Of a stretch of 64,000 nucleotides of DNA, positions 9,921-18,549 are shown piece after piece. Under the pieces are notes generated by a model, which saw nothing but the letters and a program-made list of their open reading frames with translations, was not told the DNA's origin and made no database searches. Within the stretch, counting starts at the first letter, position 1; every line of letters begins with the position of its first letter. A program made the translations under genes and the position numbers. This DNA is from Silvibacterium bohemicum (GTDB lineage Bacteria; Acidobacteriota; Terriglobia; Terriglobales; Acidobacteriaceae), in the NCBI RefSeq assembly GCF_001006305.1, contig NZ_LBHJ01000020.1, forward strand, positions 434,001 to 498,000, in the 5' to 3' direction.

Positions 9921-9956
9921 TCTCCTTTGCAGCGCAGACCTGCGCTGCAAAGGAGA
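9921..9956 (+). promoter_or_regulatory. Perfect 16-bp hairpin enclosing the Shine-Dalgarno of the next gene
   Basis: Arm 9921-9936 (TCTCCTTTGCAGCGCA) is exactly complementary to arm 9941-9956, with the 4-nt loop GACC. The right arm contains AAGGAG at 9950-9955, the ribosome binding site for the ATG at 9963, so the folded RNA would hide it. No U-tract follows on either strand, which argues against a plain terminator. A translational switch (thermometer, ligand or trans-RNA controlled) or a processing site is inferred. Confidence 0.6.
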
Positions 9957-9962
9957 AAACAC

Positions 9963-10169
9963 ATGTTCAAGCATCTTTCCCGCAAGATGATCCCCGCAAT
10001 TGCGCTCGTCGCATTGACTCTTCCGATCGGACAGGCAGTAGCTCAGAGCACCTCAACGCCAACTGGCAATTCAACAACCCTCGGAATCACTGGTACCGAT
10101 CCCGTGCCAACCTCGCCCGGCACAGCGGCAGTCATTCTGAGCCTGTTACCGCTGTTGTTCCCAGCGTAA
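9963..10169 (+). CDS. Small secreted protein of unknown function
   Basis: A 68-residue product begins at the ATG at 9963, 7 nt after AAGGAG. Residues 1-29 form a clear signal peptide (basic MFKHLSRK, hydrophobic core, cleavage near AVAQS). The short mature part is rich in Ser, Thr, Gly and Pro and ends in a hydrophobic tail (AAVILSLLPLLFPA). No family is recognised. The tail could anchor it in a membrane or be a recognition element. It lies ~220 bp before a 7-TM gene on the same strand and may belong to the same module, but no terminator or shared promoter was identified. The ribosome binding site is sequestered in a strong hairpin. Confidence 0.6.
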   Translation: MFKHLSRKMIPAIALVALTLPIGQAVAQSTSTPTGNSTTLGITGTDPVPTSPGTAAVILSLLPLLFPA

Positions 10170-10386
10170 TCAGCGAGGCTATCGGACAGCCGTGACCGAA
10201 GTCGCAAATGAACGTGAATGAGTGACGTTTATCGCCAGACGCTGTCTCATGATCGCTATGTACTGGGTGGGGTCCGCAATCGCAGCGGCGCCCACCCAGG
10301 ATGCGAGAGCGCCCAGTTTTGCAAAACTCTAAGACGGTCGCGGTGCATAATGAACTTCGACGGACGACGCCACGGAGACATCGCAA

Positions 10387-11169
10387 ATGCAGGTGACCGA
10401 CTTGGGGCGCTGGCTATGGGCAGCCGGCTTTATTGGCCACATTCTTCTATTCACGGTGCTGATCGTGCGCAGCCGAGCGCAACAATTTCCCATCTTTACG
10501 ACATTTGTCTTATCGAATCTGGTACGAACGGTGGTATTGTTTTTCATCCTGAAGTTCGGAAGCCGGCATACGTACTATTACACCTTCTGGTCGCTCGGTG
10601 CGTTGGACACTTTGCTTCAATTCGGTATCGTTTACGAGATGTACGCGAAGACCTTCCGTCCGCTTGGAGTATGGGCATCGGACGTACGCAGAGCATTTCT
10701 ATCGCTCATATTTGGAAGCCTCATCATCGCCTTCGGACTTACCATGGCGGCAGCTCCACACACCAAACTCCCGATCCAGTCGACAATCCTTAGGGCCGAT
10801 TTTTTTTCGTCTGTCTGGATGGGAGAGCTTTTTGTAGGAATGATCAGCATCTCGGTAAAGGCCGGCCTACCGTGGCAGGCTCATGTGGGAAGAATTGCAA
10901 AATCTCTGGGGCTCTACTGCCTTCTCGATACGTTGATCGGAGCAATGGCGACTCATTTCGGCTTGGATCAGAGCACCGCTCCTTATCTCGTTCTTCAACA
11001 GATTCGGCAATTCCTCTATCTCGGCTGCCTCTCGTACTGGATCGTGATGCTATGGAAAGAAGCTCCCGATCCCAGACGCATGTCCGATGAGCTCCGTCTG
11101 CGGCTCATCCGGTTACAGGCGAGGGTCGAGGCCGACCTGCACTGGATACGCGCGAGGCATCCTTCATGA
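10387..11169 (+). CDS. Seven-transmembrane protein of unknown function
   Basis: This is a 260-residue integral membrane protein with about seven hydrophobic helices spread over residues 8-225, followed by a basic cytoplasmic tail of ~35 residues (RMSDELRLRLIRLQARVEADLHW) that looks helical. GGAG lies 9 nt before the ATG. The stop overlaps the next start (ATGA, 11166-11169), so the two genes are translationally coupled. No known catalytic motif or family was recognised. The topology suits a sensor or scaffold paired with the downstream single-pass protein, which is inference only. Confidence 0.65.
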   Translation: MQVTDLGRWLWAAGFIGHILLFTVLIVRSRAQQFPIFTTFVLSNLVRTVVLFFILKFGSRHTYYYTFWSLGALDTLLQFGIVYEMYAKTFRPLGVWASDVRRAFLSLIFGSLIIAFGLTMAAAPHTKLPIQSTILRADFFSSVWMGELFVGMISISVKAGLPWQAHVGRIAKSLGLYCLLDTLIGAMATHFGLDQSTAPYLVLQQIRQFLYLGCLSYWIVMLWKEAPDPRRMSDELRLRLIRLQARVEADLHWIRARHPS

Positions 11170-11726
11170 TCGGGCAATCTGCTCTTTTCCTTATTGTCGT
11201 CTCGATTGTCGTGCTTTGCTTGTTGGTCGTCGCGTTCTACTCTCTGCGCCGTGCCCGGAGATCCACGGAGGGCTCCTGGGAAAGTATTCTTCAGCGGCTT
11301 GTACTTGTGGACCGCAACGGTATCGAGGATATTGCTCTCGACATCATAGATACAGCCGGGAAACGGCGAACTGATGATGACAGCTTCATGATGGAGGCCA
11401 AAGAGATCTGGACGCTGGTGGGCGGATGGAAAGGCCTCAATGCATTGGAAGCGAACTGCCTGGTGCTGATCGATCTCGCCTTCTATCTTCAGCAGTTGTA
11501 CCCGGAGGCCTTTGCCGTCACTCAACAACTGCGTCTCAGTGCCCGGGAGATCGAGTGGCAAATCAGCCGGCTGAAGATCGCAGAGAAGACTGGAAAGCTG
11601 GACGGCACAATTACCATGTACGGCCAGCATGCGATTGCGACCTACTATCTTATGACGCGCCGCCTGCTGGATCTCTATGCGCAGCTTCATAGCCCGATGC
11701 TGCCCCAGCTACAAAAGGTTTTGTAA
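11166..11726 (+). CDS. Single-pass membrane protein coupled to the 7-TM gene
   Basis: The 186-residue protein has one N-terminal transmembrane helix (~6-28) followed by basic residues (RRARRST), predicting a cytoplasmic C-terminal domain of ~155 residues. That domain is helical in appearance and begins with an amphipathic stretch (WESILQRLVLVDRNGIEDIALD). No family is recognised. Its ATG sits in the 4-nt overlap with the preceding 7-TM gene, so co-translation and probably complex formation are likely. Confidence 0.62.
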   Translation: MIGQSALFLIVVSIVVLCLLVVAFYSLRRARRSTEGSWESILQRLVLVDRNGIEDIALDIIDTAGKRRTDDDSFMMEAKEIWTLVGGWKGLNALEANCLVLIDLAFYLQQLYPEAFAVTQQLRLSAREIEWQISRLKIAEKTGKLDGTITMYGQHAIATYYLMTRRLLDLYAQLHSPMLPQLQKVL

Positions 11727-11761
11727 TCCCGGAGGTCAAACGCCTCGGCCCGAAGCATTGT

Positions 11762-12508
11762 CTACGCGTTGGCCGAAAGCCCCTCAAAGCGTTGGAAGAC
11801 GGCGGCCACCTGTCCCACCACACTCACCTCGGTTCGATACTTCCAGTTCTCACTCATCACGGGTGAGGAATAATGCGGGTCCAGCGACAATATCGTCTTA
11901 CTTCGATCGAGAGAGCACCACGCGCAGACAAAACGCTCGGACGTTTCCAGGAAGTAAATCGGGCGGTCGTATTCACCTGTCCATTCCCTTCGATGGGCGA
12001 TCTTGCGTTTGTGGATGTTGATCAGCACGATCGTTCCCGGCTTCATCAGCGGGAAGAGTGCGAGATCGTCGTTTCCGATAATGCCGCGGCGATAATGGTT
12101 GGGCATGAATTCTAGAGACGGCAGCAGACGTGTCTTATCACATGTCCTCTCCGCAAGAATCTGGTCCGGAAGCCAGGTCCTCGCCTGCTCTTCCAACGGC
12201 CCTGAAGTGAGAAGAAGTGAGGCATTCGGACCATCCGAGGCATCCAGATTCGGAGCGCTCTTCGTCCCTTGCGAGCAGAGATCAAGCAGCTCTTCCGACG
12301 AGAGGTGGTAGATGTTGGAGAGCACAATCAATTTTGAAGAAGAGAAATCGTGTCCGTCCTGCTCGACGCGCGCCAGCCAGCTTGGTGAGATCCGCAGGTT
12401 GGGATTCCCGTACTTCTCGGAGAGACGTGCGCTCCTCTCCGCCACTTCCCGCAAGGTAAGTCCCCACTTCTGCCTGATTGCGCGAAGCCTACTGCCGATC
12501 CCCACCAT
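11762..12508 (-). CDS. XRE-family regulator with degenerate S24-like C-terminal domain
   Basis: The product (248 residues) starts at the ATG at 12508, which has GGAGG (12516-12520) 7 nt upstream; a longer in-frame start at 12559 has no such signal. Residues ~4-70 form an XRE/Cro-CI helix-turn-helix (GSRLRAIRQKWGLTLREVAERS). The C-terminal ~110 residues resemble the beta fold of LexA/CI S24 peptidases around FPLMKPGTIVLI. The expected catalytic Ser, in the D-S-M-x-P position, is replaced by a non-Ser residue and the Lys of the dyad is not apparent, so self-cleavage is unlikely. It is convergent to the 7-TM/1-TM pair, 35 bp away, and may regulate it; the target is unknown. Confidence 0.72.
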   Translation of the reverse strand: MVGIGSRLRAIRQKWGLTLREVAERSARLSEKYGNPNLRISPSWLARVEQDGHDFSSSKLIVLSNIYHLSSEELLDLCSQGTKSAPNLDASDGPNASLLLTSGPLEEQARTWLPDQILAERTCDKTRLLPSLEFMPNHYRRGIIGNDDLALFPLMKPGTIVLINIHKRKIAHRREWTGEYDRPIYFLETSERFVCAWCSLDRSKTILSLDPHYSSPVMSENWKYRTEVSVVGQVAAVFQRFEGLSANA

Positions 12509-12702
12509 TGGTGGACCTCCGATTGCTGAATTGAGCACGATGGCACTCGGCAGGCGCACGATACGCCCACCCAGCTAGGGGAGGTGATACCAAGTCTAGA
12601 CGAGCCCAGTCTCTTTCGGAGACAGGAGGACGTTTTTTAACTCTTGTGCGCGAGGCCATGCGGAGAATAAAACGGCATCGAAAGATAGCAGGTCTCGCGC
12701 CG

Positions 12703-14586
12703 CTATTTGGGCTCGGCCGACGGCCTAGCACTCTTCGCTTGCTCTAGCTGTGCGAGGCGATGCTGAGTATCCGTGTCGCTAGGATCAAGACGGAGAGCGG
12801 CGCGAAGCTCTTGCTCGGCGCGGTTGTTATCACCAGACCGCAGCCAGGCGCGGCCCAGCATGCGATGAAACTCCGGCTTGTCGGGGTTCGCGGCCTCAAG
12901 CTGTTGCAGCCGCGCGATGCCCGCTGCGACATCTCCGGACTCGACCAGCGCGGCGGCATAGATGGACGCCAGTTGCGGCGACGCCTGCAGGCGTGCACCG
13001 ATCGGTTGCAGCGTTTCAACGGCAGCATGGTAGCTGCCGGTCATAAAGAGGCTCACGCCCAGCGCAGAGCGGAACCAGGTGTCCTTCGGATGCTGCTGCA
13101 GATAGCTACCGAGGGGCGCTACGGCAGCGGCGTAATCCTTCGCCGAGTAGGCGGCGCGTCCAAGATTGTAGTCGAGCCCTTCGAGATGAGGATTCCATTC
13201 CGCGGCATGCTGGAAAGCGGAAACGGCTGCGGCAAAGTCTCCATCCTGTGCGGCGATGGCTCCAACATTGTTATAGCTATCGGCGATAGCCGGGCTGAGG
13301 CGCTTCTCCACTTCTTCCATCTGCTGCATCGCTTGTGGGTCGAGAGCCGGTACGGCAGCCTTATTGAGAGAATGGTCGGCCTTTTCAGATGCTGCGATCT
13401 CCGCTGCGCTCTTGCCCTGATTCTGCAAAGTGCTGAGCTTCAGGAGATCGGTCGAGGTCTGCATTTCGGCTTTTGCGGCATCCGTGTGGCCGGTCTGCAT
13501 CAACACACGGCCGAGCAGGTAGTGCGCTCGCTGCACCTGATAATGATTGCGCGAGGGGTCGGTGGTCAAGGCAATCGATTGACGCAATACCGATTCAGCC
13601 TCTCGCGGGCGGTTCGTATCGACATAGAGCTGGCCGAGCGACAGCTGTGTATCCGGATCGCGAGGGTTAAGCTCGGCAGCACGCCGCAGCTCCTTTTCCG
13701 CTTCACGATAGTTGTGTTCGTTAACCGCAATGTATCCCAGTTGGGAGTGGCTGAGGAAGTCGTCAGGATGAAGCGCGAGCTCCTTGTGAAACTCAGCCGC
13801 AGCCTTCGGAAAATCGATCTCGCCCATACTGAGCAGGTACGACGCGCCGAGAGAATAATGAAGGCCGGGCAGTTTCGGATCTTCGACCAGAGCCCTCTTG
13901 AACTCAATGATGGCCTGATCGGGATAGCCGGTCTCGCCGTAGGTACGGCCGATATCCAGGTGGACGGCGGCGTTATCGCCCGCACTGGCCAGCATCTCGG
14001 TGAAGATCTTCGCCGCAGAGTTTTCGTCCTTCTTCATGAGATACGCCTTGGCCAGGGCAAAACCGTTGGCAATACTCGGATCGATGGCAACGGCGATCTC
14101 GTATTCCTTGACCGCGCTGTCGGGATCGCCCGATCGCGAAGCGATGCTGCCAAGCAATGCGTGGGCTTCAGCGCTGCGGGGCTCCGCAGTGAGAAGTTGC
14201 TGTGCAAGCTCCTGGGCGCGAGCAGGATTAGATGCATCGCGTTCGGCCTGTGCGGTGCGAAGCAGCAAATCCAAATCGTTGGGATGGAGCGCCAGAGACT
14301 CTTCGAATTGTTTGGCCGCGAGAGGATTGTCGCCGATCTTCGAGCGGTCCTCAGCCAGCTCTGCGACGGCGCTGGCGATGAAAACTTTATAGGCGAAGAC
14401 GGCTTGCTCCATGTCGCCGGAAGATTGCAGACTTTGCGCCTTGTCGTATTGCTGCTGAAGATCCGGCTGCGCGGTCTGAGACGGCGCCACGATCGCAAAA
14501 TAAAAGAAGGCCACGGCAAGAAGGCCGATCTGCCATCCGTTTGATGATGTGCTCTGTGTATGCGGGATCTGTACTGCAGATGGCAT
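12703..14586 (-). CDS. Exported TPR-repeat protein
   Basis: The 627-residue protein has an N-terminal hydrophobic signal or anchor (~17-38, ending APSQTAQ) followed by many 34-residue TPR units almost to the C-terminus, for example DLDLLLRTAQAERDASN, AVHLDIGRTYGETGYPDQA and TQLSLGQLYVDTNRPREA. TPR superhelices mediate protein-protein contacts, here presumably in the periplasm. It follows the Oar-like receptor on the same strand, separated by a strong hairpin. Proximity to the receptor suggests a related envelope or polysaccharide uptake role, which is inferred. No enzymatic domain was seen. Confidence 0.75.
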   Translation of the reverse strand: MPSAVQIPHTQSTSSNGWQIGLLAVAFFYFAIVAPSQTAQPDLQQQYDKAQSLQSSGDMEQAVFAYKVFIASAVAELAEDRSKIGDNPLAAKQFEESLALHPNDLDLLLRTAQAERDASNPARAQELAQQLLTAEPRSAEAHALLGSIASRSGDPDSAVKEYEIAVAIDPSIANGFALAKAYLMKKDENSAAKIFTEMLASAGDNAAVHLDIGRTYGETGYPDQAIIEFKRALVEDPKLPGLHYSLGASYLLSMGEIDFPKAAAEFHKELALHPDDFLSHSQLGYIAVNEHNYREAEKELRRAAELNPRDPDTQLSLGQLYVDTNRPREAESVLRQSIALTTDPSRNHYQVQRAHYLLGRVLMQTGHTDAAKAEMQTSTDLLKLSTLQNQGKSAAEIAASEKADHSLNKAAVPALDPQAMQQMEEVEKRLSPAIADSYNNVGAIAAQDGDFAAAVSAFQHAAEWNPHLEGLDYNLGRAAYSAKDYAAAVAPLGSYLQQHPKDTWFRSALGVSLFMTGSYHAAVETLQPIGARLQASPQLASIYAAALVESGDVAAGIARLQQLEAANPDKPEFHRMLGRAWLRSGDNNRAEQELRAALRLDPSDTDTQHRLAQLEQAKSARPSAEPK

Positions 14587-14712
14587 TGCTAAGAAAGTAT
14601 ATCCAAGAGGGTGATAGAGAGGAGCAGGTCGAAGTTGGAAGCAGGCGCGAGAAAGCCATCTACTGAAGAAATCACATTCCCGTGAGGCCGTTCGAAATGC
14701 ATAGCTAAATGT

Positions 14713-14746
14713 CGAAAGGGCATCGCGGGTTGGCGATGCCCTTTCG
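14713..14746 (-). terminator. 14-bp perfect hairpin between receptor and TPR genes
   Basis: Arms 14713-14726 (CGAAAGGGCATCGC) and 14733-14746 are perfectly complementary around a 6-nt loop, 14 nt after the receptor stop codon. In the direction of transcription only a weak T-rich tract (ACATTT) follows. It may act as a terminator, as an attenuator lowering expression of the TPR gene, or as a 3' mRNA stabiliser. Confidence 0.65.
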
Positions 14747-14760
14747 GGGTTGAGGTTAAG

Positions 14761-17700
14761 TTAGAAGTGATACTTGATGTCGAGTTCGAGGTTACGTTGG
14801 TAGGGCGAACCATCTTTGCTATCGAGATAGCCAAAGTTTTGCACCGTCTGGCCTGACCCTGCATTCGGACTGTTTGCCTGATTCAAAGTAATGGCCTTGC
14901 TCGCATAATCGACGTTATAGCGCAGCGTCAATTGATTGAGAGAGCTGAATTGGGGTAGCGGATGGTTCAGCCAGTTGAAGGCAGAGATGCGGAATTCCAC
15001 ATTCTGCTCCTTGGTGATGGTAAAGGTCTTGGCCAAAGCCAGATCATTGTCGATGTACGCCGCCGTGCTCATATACGGATAGTTCTGGCCGCCATTGGTA
15101 CCGATGGCCGGAGCCTGGAAGCAGGCAACGTTGACTCTCTGGTAGTGGTGCAAGCCGGAGGTGGGATTGCAGCTGAGCACAGGATTGATAGAGATCGGCG
15201 CGTCCGTACCGAAGTAGGTCGGATCGCCGAGACCAGGAGCAACACCCGCATTCTGCGCAGCCTGAGGAATATTGATGTAGTTTTCTGTTAACCCGAAGTT
15301 GGGCACGCCGTTCCCCAGCCCCGCAATGATGCTTCCGCCCTCCTGCCAGGTGGAGATACCGGAGATCAACCAGCCGTTCACTGCGCCGCCGATCAGCTTG
15401 TTTCCGTTGTACCAACGGCCGGTCTGGTAGGAGTACGAGGAGTTGAAGACCAGCGGACGGTCGATCGCTTCGACGCCATAATTAGCGCGCAGAACGAAGG
15501 GGTTCGCCTGCAGTCCGGTCCCTAGGGTCTTGGACCAGGTTCCGTTGAGGTTGAAGGTGAGGTGGCCGGTCTGCTTGGAGAATGTCACCTGCAGGCCGTT
15601 GTAGTTCGTGTAGCCGATGTCCTTGCTTTCATAGGCACTGGCAGTGCCATAGGCGTAACCGAATGCGTGATAATCTGCCGCCGCATTGCAAACCGTGCCG
15701 GCGCAGGTACTATTAACCCTTTCCGGATTTTGAGCGATCAGGCCGGTCTTCGGATCGGCCTGGAAGAAGGACCCTACCGGGGCCTTATTCTGGTCGGCAA
15801 AGGCCGTGAACTGGCTGCCCGAGATGACTTCGCCATTGTCATTCAACTCGCTGCTACTGTTGCCGACATATGCCACTTCGAGAAGCATATGATGGGGCAG
15901 TTCCTGATCAATGGTGAAGTTGTAGGCGTAGGTCAACGGGATGCCGTAGTCGGTCGGATCGAGACCAGTCTGGTTGCCGCTGGTGCCGCAAGGCGGCGCG
16001 GTGCAGGCAGATGGTTTCAGTAGACCGATCTGTGAGAGTTGAATGCTGGATTGACCAGGCAGGTTATAGTTCTGCACGGCCTGCGCTGTAGTGAGAGCAG
16101 AAGCATAATCGTTGTATTGATCGGAGAAACGATATGCACCGAAGCCGCCACGGAGTACAGTCTTACCCGTTCCGAAGAGATCGTACGACAATCCGAAACG
16201 TGGCGAGACAAAGGCAAATCGGTTAGGTTGGCCACTGAGCGGCACGCCGGCATCGATCGAATGCCAGTAGTATCCGGGTGAAATCTTGCCTGCGAAATAA
16301 TCGGGCATAACCCGATCCGGATAGAAGACGGCCATGCCCGTTCCCTGCCGGTCATACCAGTGACCAACGTGATCGAAGCGCACACCCATGTCGATGCTGA
16401 GGCGGCGCGTGGCCTTGAAGTCGTCCTGAACAAAGAACGAAGTGTCCTGGTAAGCCATGTCGCTGACCGGAGCCCCGTTGCTCTCCGTGTAGCTGGTGAC
16501 AGTACCGGTGATGAAGTTGGCTACCGGGTTGTTCGGTGAACCGGTATTGATGCCTGTGATGAGGTTTTTTTGCTGACCGCTGAAGCTGTTGACGATGCCG
16601 TTCAGATTCGTACCGTCATTGCCCTGCAGGTTGCTGACGTTCTGGGTGAATCCACCGAATTTGACGGTGTGCGCGCCCCACACCTTGGTGAAGTTATCCG
16701 TGAAGCTGGGCACTTCCTTACGAACGATGTAGGATCCGCCTGGCTCGAAGATGTCCGACTGGGAGAAATCGGGGAAGGTGTCGGTTCCTCCTGAACTGTA
16801 GGAGGGGATCAGCTTGGAGCCGCCACCGAAGACCGATCCATAGCTGGAGGGATAGCCGAGCGTGCTCTTGTACGCAGCGGCGGTGTTCGGCGGTGCATAG
16901 GGAAAGTTGCCGAACGCCCAGGCCGCGATGAATTCGTTGGTGGTGGTGGAGTTGAAGATGTGAACGAAGTGTCCGGCGATGGCCTTGGAGAAGGTCAGCC
17001 CATGCAATCCGCCGCCCGGGAAGGGTATGGAGTTGCCTGGGGTCCAGTAGATGTGTGCGCCGTTGCCGTTCGCGAGCTCGCTGCTGTATCCCTGCTGATA
17101 AGAGATGAAAAACTTATCTTTGTCGCCAAGGTTGTAGTCAAGGCGAAGGCGATAGATCCAGCCATTGTTGGTATTGATGATCGGTTGGTAATAGTTGTAG
17201 CCGCCAGGCGTGGTCGCGGGATTGGCGTTGGCCTTGGGCCAGAAACTCGCCAGGGCCTTGGCGCCCGGATCGAGATACTGCGCGGGGATATGGCCGTTGG
17301 TTACGGGAGTGCCGTCCGGCAGGATGGTTCCGTTAAGGTTGTTGCACCAGCTACCCTGCGCTGCGGCCGTAAACCCACCCGGGCAGAGAACATTGTTATC
17401 TGCGTTATCCGAAGTAAAGTCGCCGGCCATCATCTCCGGACTGGGAATGTAGGACTGGAGTACGTTGGCATTGCCCTGATTCTGGAAGAAATGCTCGTAG
17501 CCGCCCCAGATGAACACCGTTTTGTGAGTGAAGGGGATGGGACCGCCGCCGTTGCCGCCAGGGTAGTAGTAGTGCGCTCCAGCCTTCGGTTTGTCCTGAT
17601 GATTGGATTGCCAGTCGTTGGCGTTCAGGGCGTCGTTACGAGCATCAAAGTAACCTTCTCCGTGATAGGACGCGGTTCCGGACTTACTGATCGCGCTGAC

Positions 17701-18501
17701 GACAACCGGTCCGAACTGCGCCTCGGCGCCGAAGTTCGAGGTCTGCACGCTGACTTCCTGCGTCATCTCCGGGCTGATGGTGGCCAGAGCGCCCGCGTCA
17801 TCGCCGGGATCGAGAATGCTTACGTTATCGGCGAGCAGTGCCGTGCCGCCCTTGTAGGGGACGCCATTGACTTGCAAACCGCTGCCGATGGCGCTCTGCG
17901 CCGCACCGGTGTTGACCGGGTTGAACTGGGAGCCGCTATTGGTGAGACCGCCGGAGACGGTGGTGACACCAGGCAGCACCTTGAGCAGCTCGGTCGTGTC
18001 GCGGCCCTCAAGCGCCAGGTTCTGAATGTCGGCGTAGGAGAGAACATCGGAACGCTCGCCGTTGCTCGTGATGATATTTTGCGTGGCAGCCGCTACAGTA
18101 ACGGTCTGCTCCGCGCCACCCACGGCAAGGGAGAGATCAGGAACGCTGAGCGAATCGCCTGCATGGAGGACGATGCCGTTGACGTTCTTGCTGCTGAAGC
18201 CCTTGGCCGAGATTTTCAGGGTGTAGGAACTGGGCAGGATGGCCGGGAAGGTGAAGTAACCCGCCGCCGTCGAAGTAATGACACGCGTGTCTTGGGTTGC
18301 CTCGTTCACAAGGGTTACGGATGCTCCAGGAATAACCGCCCCGGTCGTATCCTGTACGGTGCCGGACAGCGTTGCCGTGATGTTCTGAGCAGACGCAGCC
18401 GGCGCATGGATAAGGAGGGCTGCCAGCGCCAATAACGCGCATAAACAGATCCCCTGGTTGGTGAACGATCCCAACCGTGCAAACCAACTATCTTTTTTCA
18501 T
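14761..18501 (-). CDS. Oar-like TonB-dependent receptor with carboxypeptidase-regulatory domain
   Basis: This is a very large outer-membrane receptor (1246 residues from the ATG at 18501; an in-frame GTG at 18549 would add 16 residues). The ATG start gives a classic signal peptide, MKKDSWFARLG to AASAQ, residues 1-39. Next come a CarboxypepD_reg-like beta domain (~40-125, GTVQDTTGAVIPGASVTLVN), a plug region (~150-270, with LALEGRDTTELLKVLPGV) and a long beta-barrel ending in YHF. Such Oar/SusC-like proteins are abundant in Acidobacteria and are thought to import oligosaccharides or other large substrates using TonB energy. The actual substrate cannot be read from the sequence. Direct and inverted repeats lie in its upstream region. 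Confidence 0.88.
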   Translation of the reverse strand: MKKDSWFARLGSFTNQGICLCALLALAALLIHAPAASAQNITATLSGTVQDTTGAVIPGASVTLVNEATQDTRVITSTAAGYFTFPAILPSSYTLKISAKGFSSKNVNGIVLHAGDSLSVPDLSLAVGGAEQTVTVAAATQNIITSNGERSDVLSYADIQNLALEGRDTTELLKVLPGVTTVSGGLTNSGSQFNPVNTGAAQSAIGSGLQVNGVPYKGGTALLADNVSILDPGDDAGALATISPEMTQEVSVQTSNFGAEAQFGPVVVSAISKSGTASYHGEGYFDARNDALNANDWQSNHQDKPKAGAHYYYPGGNGGGPIPFTHKTVFIWGGYEHFFQNQGNANVLQSYIPSPEMMAGDFTSDNADNNVLCPGGFTAAAQGSWCNNLNGTILPDGTPVTNGHIPAQYLDPGAKALASFWPKANANPATTPGGYNYYQPIINTNNGWIYRLRLDYNLGDKDKFFISYQQGYSSELANGNGAHIYWTPGNSIPFPGGGLHGLTFSKAIAGHFVHIFNSTTTNEFIAAWAFGNFPYAPPNTAAAYKSTLGYPSSYGSVFGGGSKLIPSYSSGGTDTFPDFSQSDIFEPGGSYIVRKEVPSFTDNFTKVWGAHTVKFGGFTQNVSNLQGNDGTNLNGIVNSFSGQQKNLITGINTGSPNNPVANFITGTVTSYTESNGAPVSDMAYQDTSFFVQDDFKATRRLSIDMGVRFDHVGHWYDRQGTGMAVFYPDRVMPDYFAGKISPGYYWHSIDAGVPLSGQPNRFAFVSPRFGLSYDLFGTGKTVLRGGFGAYRFSDQYNDYASALTTAQAVQNYNLPGQSSIQLSQIGLLKPSACTAPPCGTSGNQTGLDPTDYGIPLTYAYNFTIDQELPHHMLLEVAYVGNSSSELNDNGEVISGSQFTAFADQNKAPVGSFFQADPKTGLIAQNPERVNSTCAGTVCNAAADYHAFGYAYGTASAYESKDIGYTNYNGLQVTFSKQTGHLTFNLNGTWSKTLGTGLQANPFVLRANYGVEAIDRPLVFNSSYSYQTGRWYNGNKLIGGAVNGWLISGISTWQEGGSIIAGLGNGVPNFGLTENYINIPQAAQNAGVAPGLGDPTYFGTDAPISINPVLSCNPTSGLHHYQRVNVACFQAPAIGTNGGQNYPYMSTAAYIDNDLALAKTFTITKEQNVEFRISAFNWLNHPLPQFSSLNQLTLRYNVDYASKAITLNQANSPNAGSGQTVQNFGYLDSKDGSPYQRNLELDIKYHF

Positions 18502-18549
18502 TTGCTTCTCTAGCCTCTCTTCAAATAAAGCGTTAAACATTTCTTCCAC

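Noticed and set aside
9921-9956. Interpretation of the 16-bp hairpin as a Rho-independent terminator
   Set aside because: No T-run follows on either strand, and the right arm contains the ribosome binding site of the next gene.
10218-10793. 191-codon plus-strand frame overlapping the 7-TM gene
   Set aside because: The overlapping frame at 10387 has clear transmembrane periodicity, a ribosome binding site and coupling to the next gene; this one does not.
12760-14544. 594-codon plus-strand frame opposite the TPR gene
   Set aside because: Lies entirely on the complement of a clear TPR protein; composition is shadow-like.
16960-18435. 491-codon plus-strand frame inside the receptor gene
   Set aside because: Complement of the TonB-dependent receptor coding sequence; no domain.
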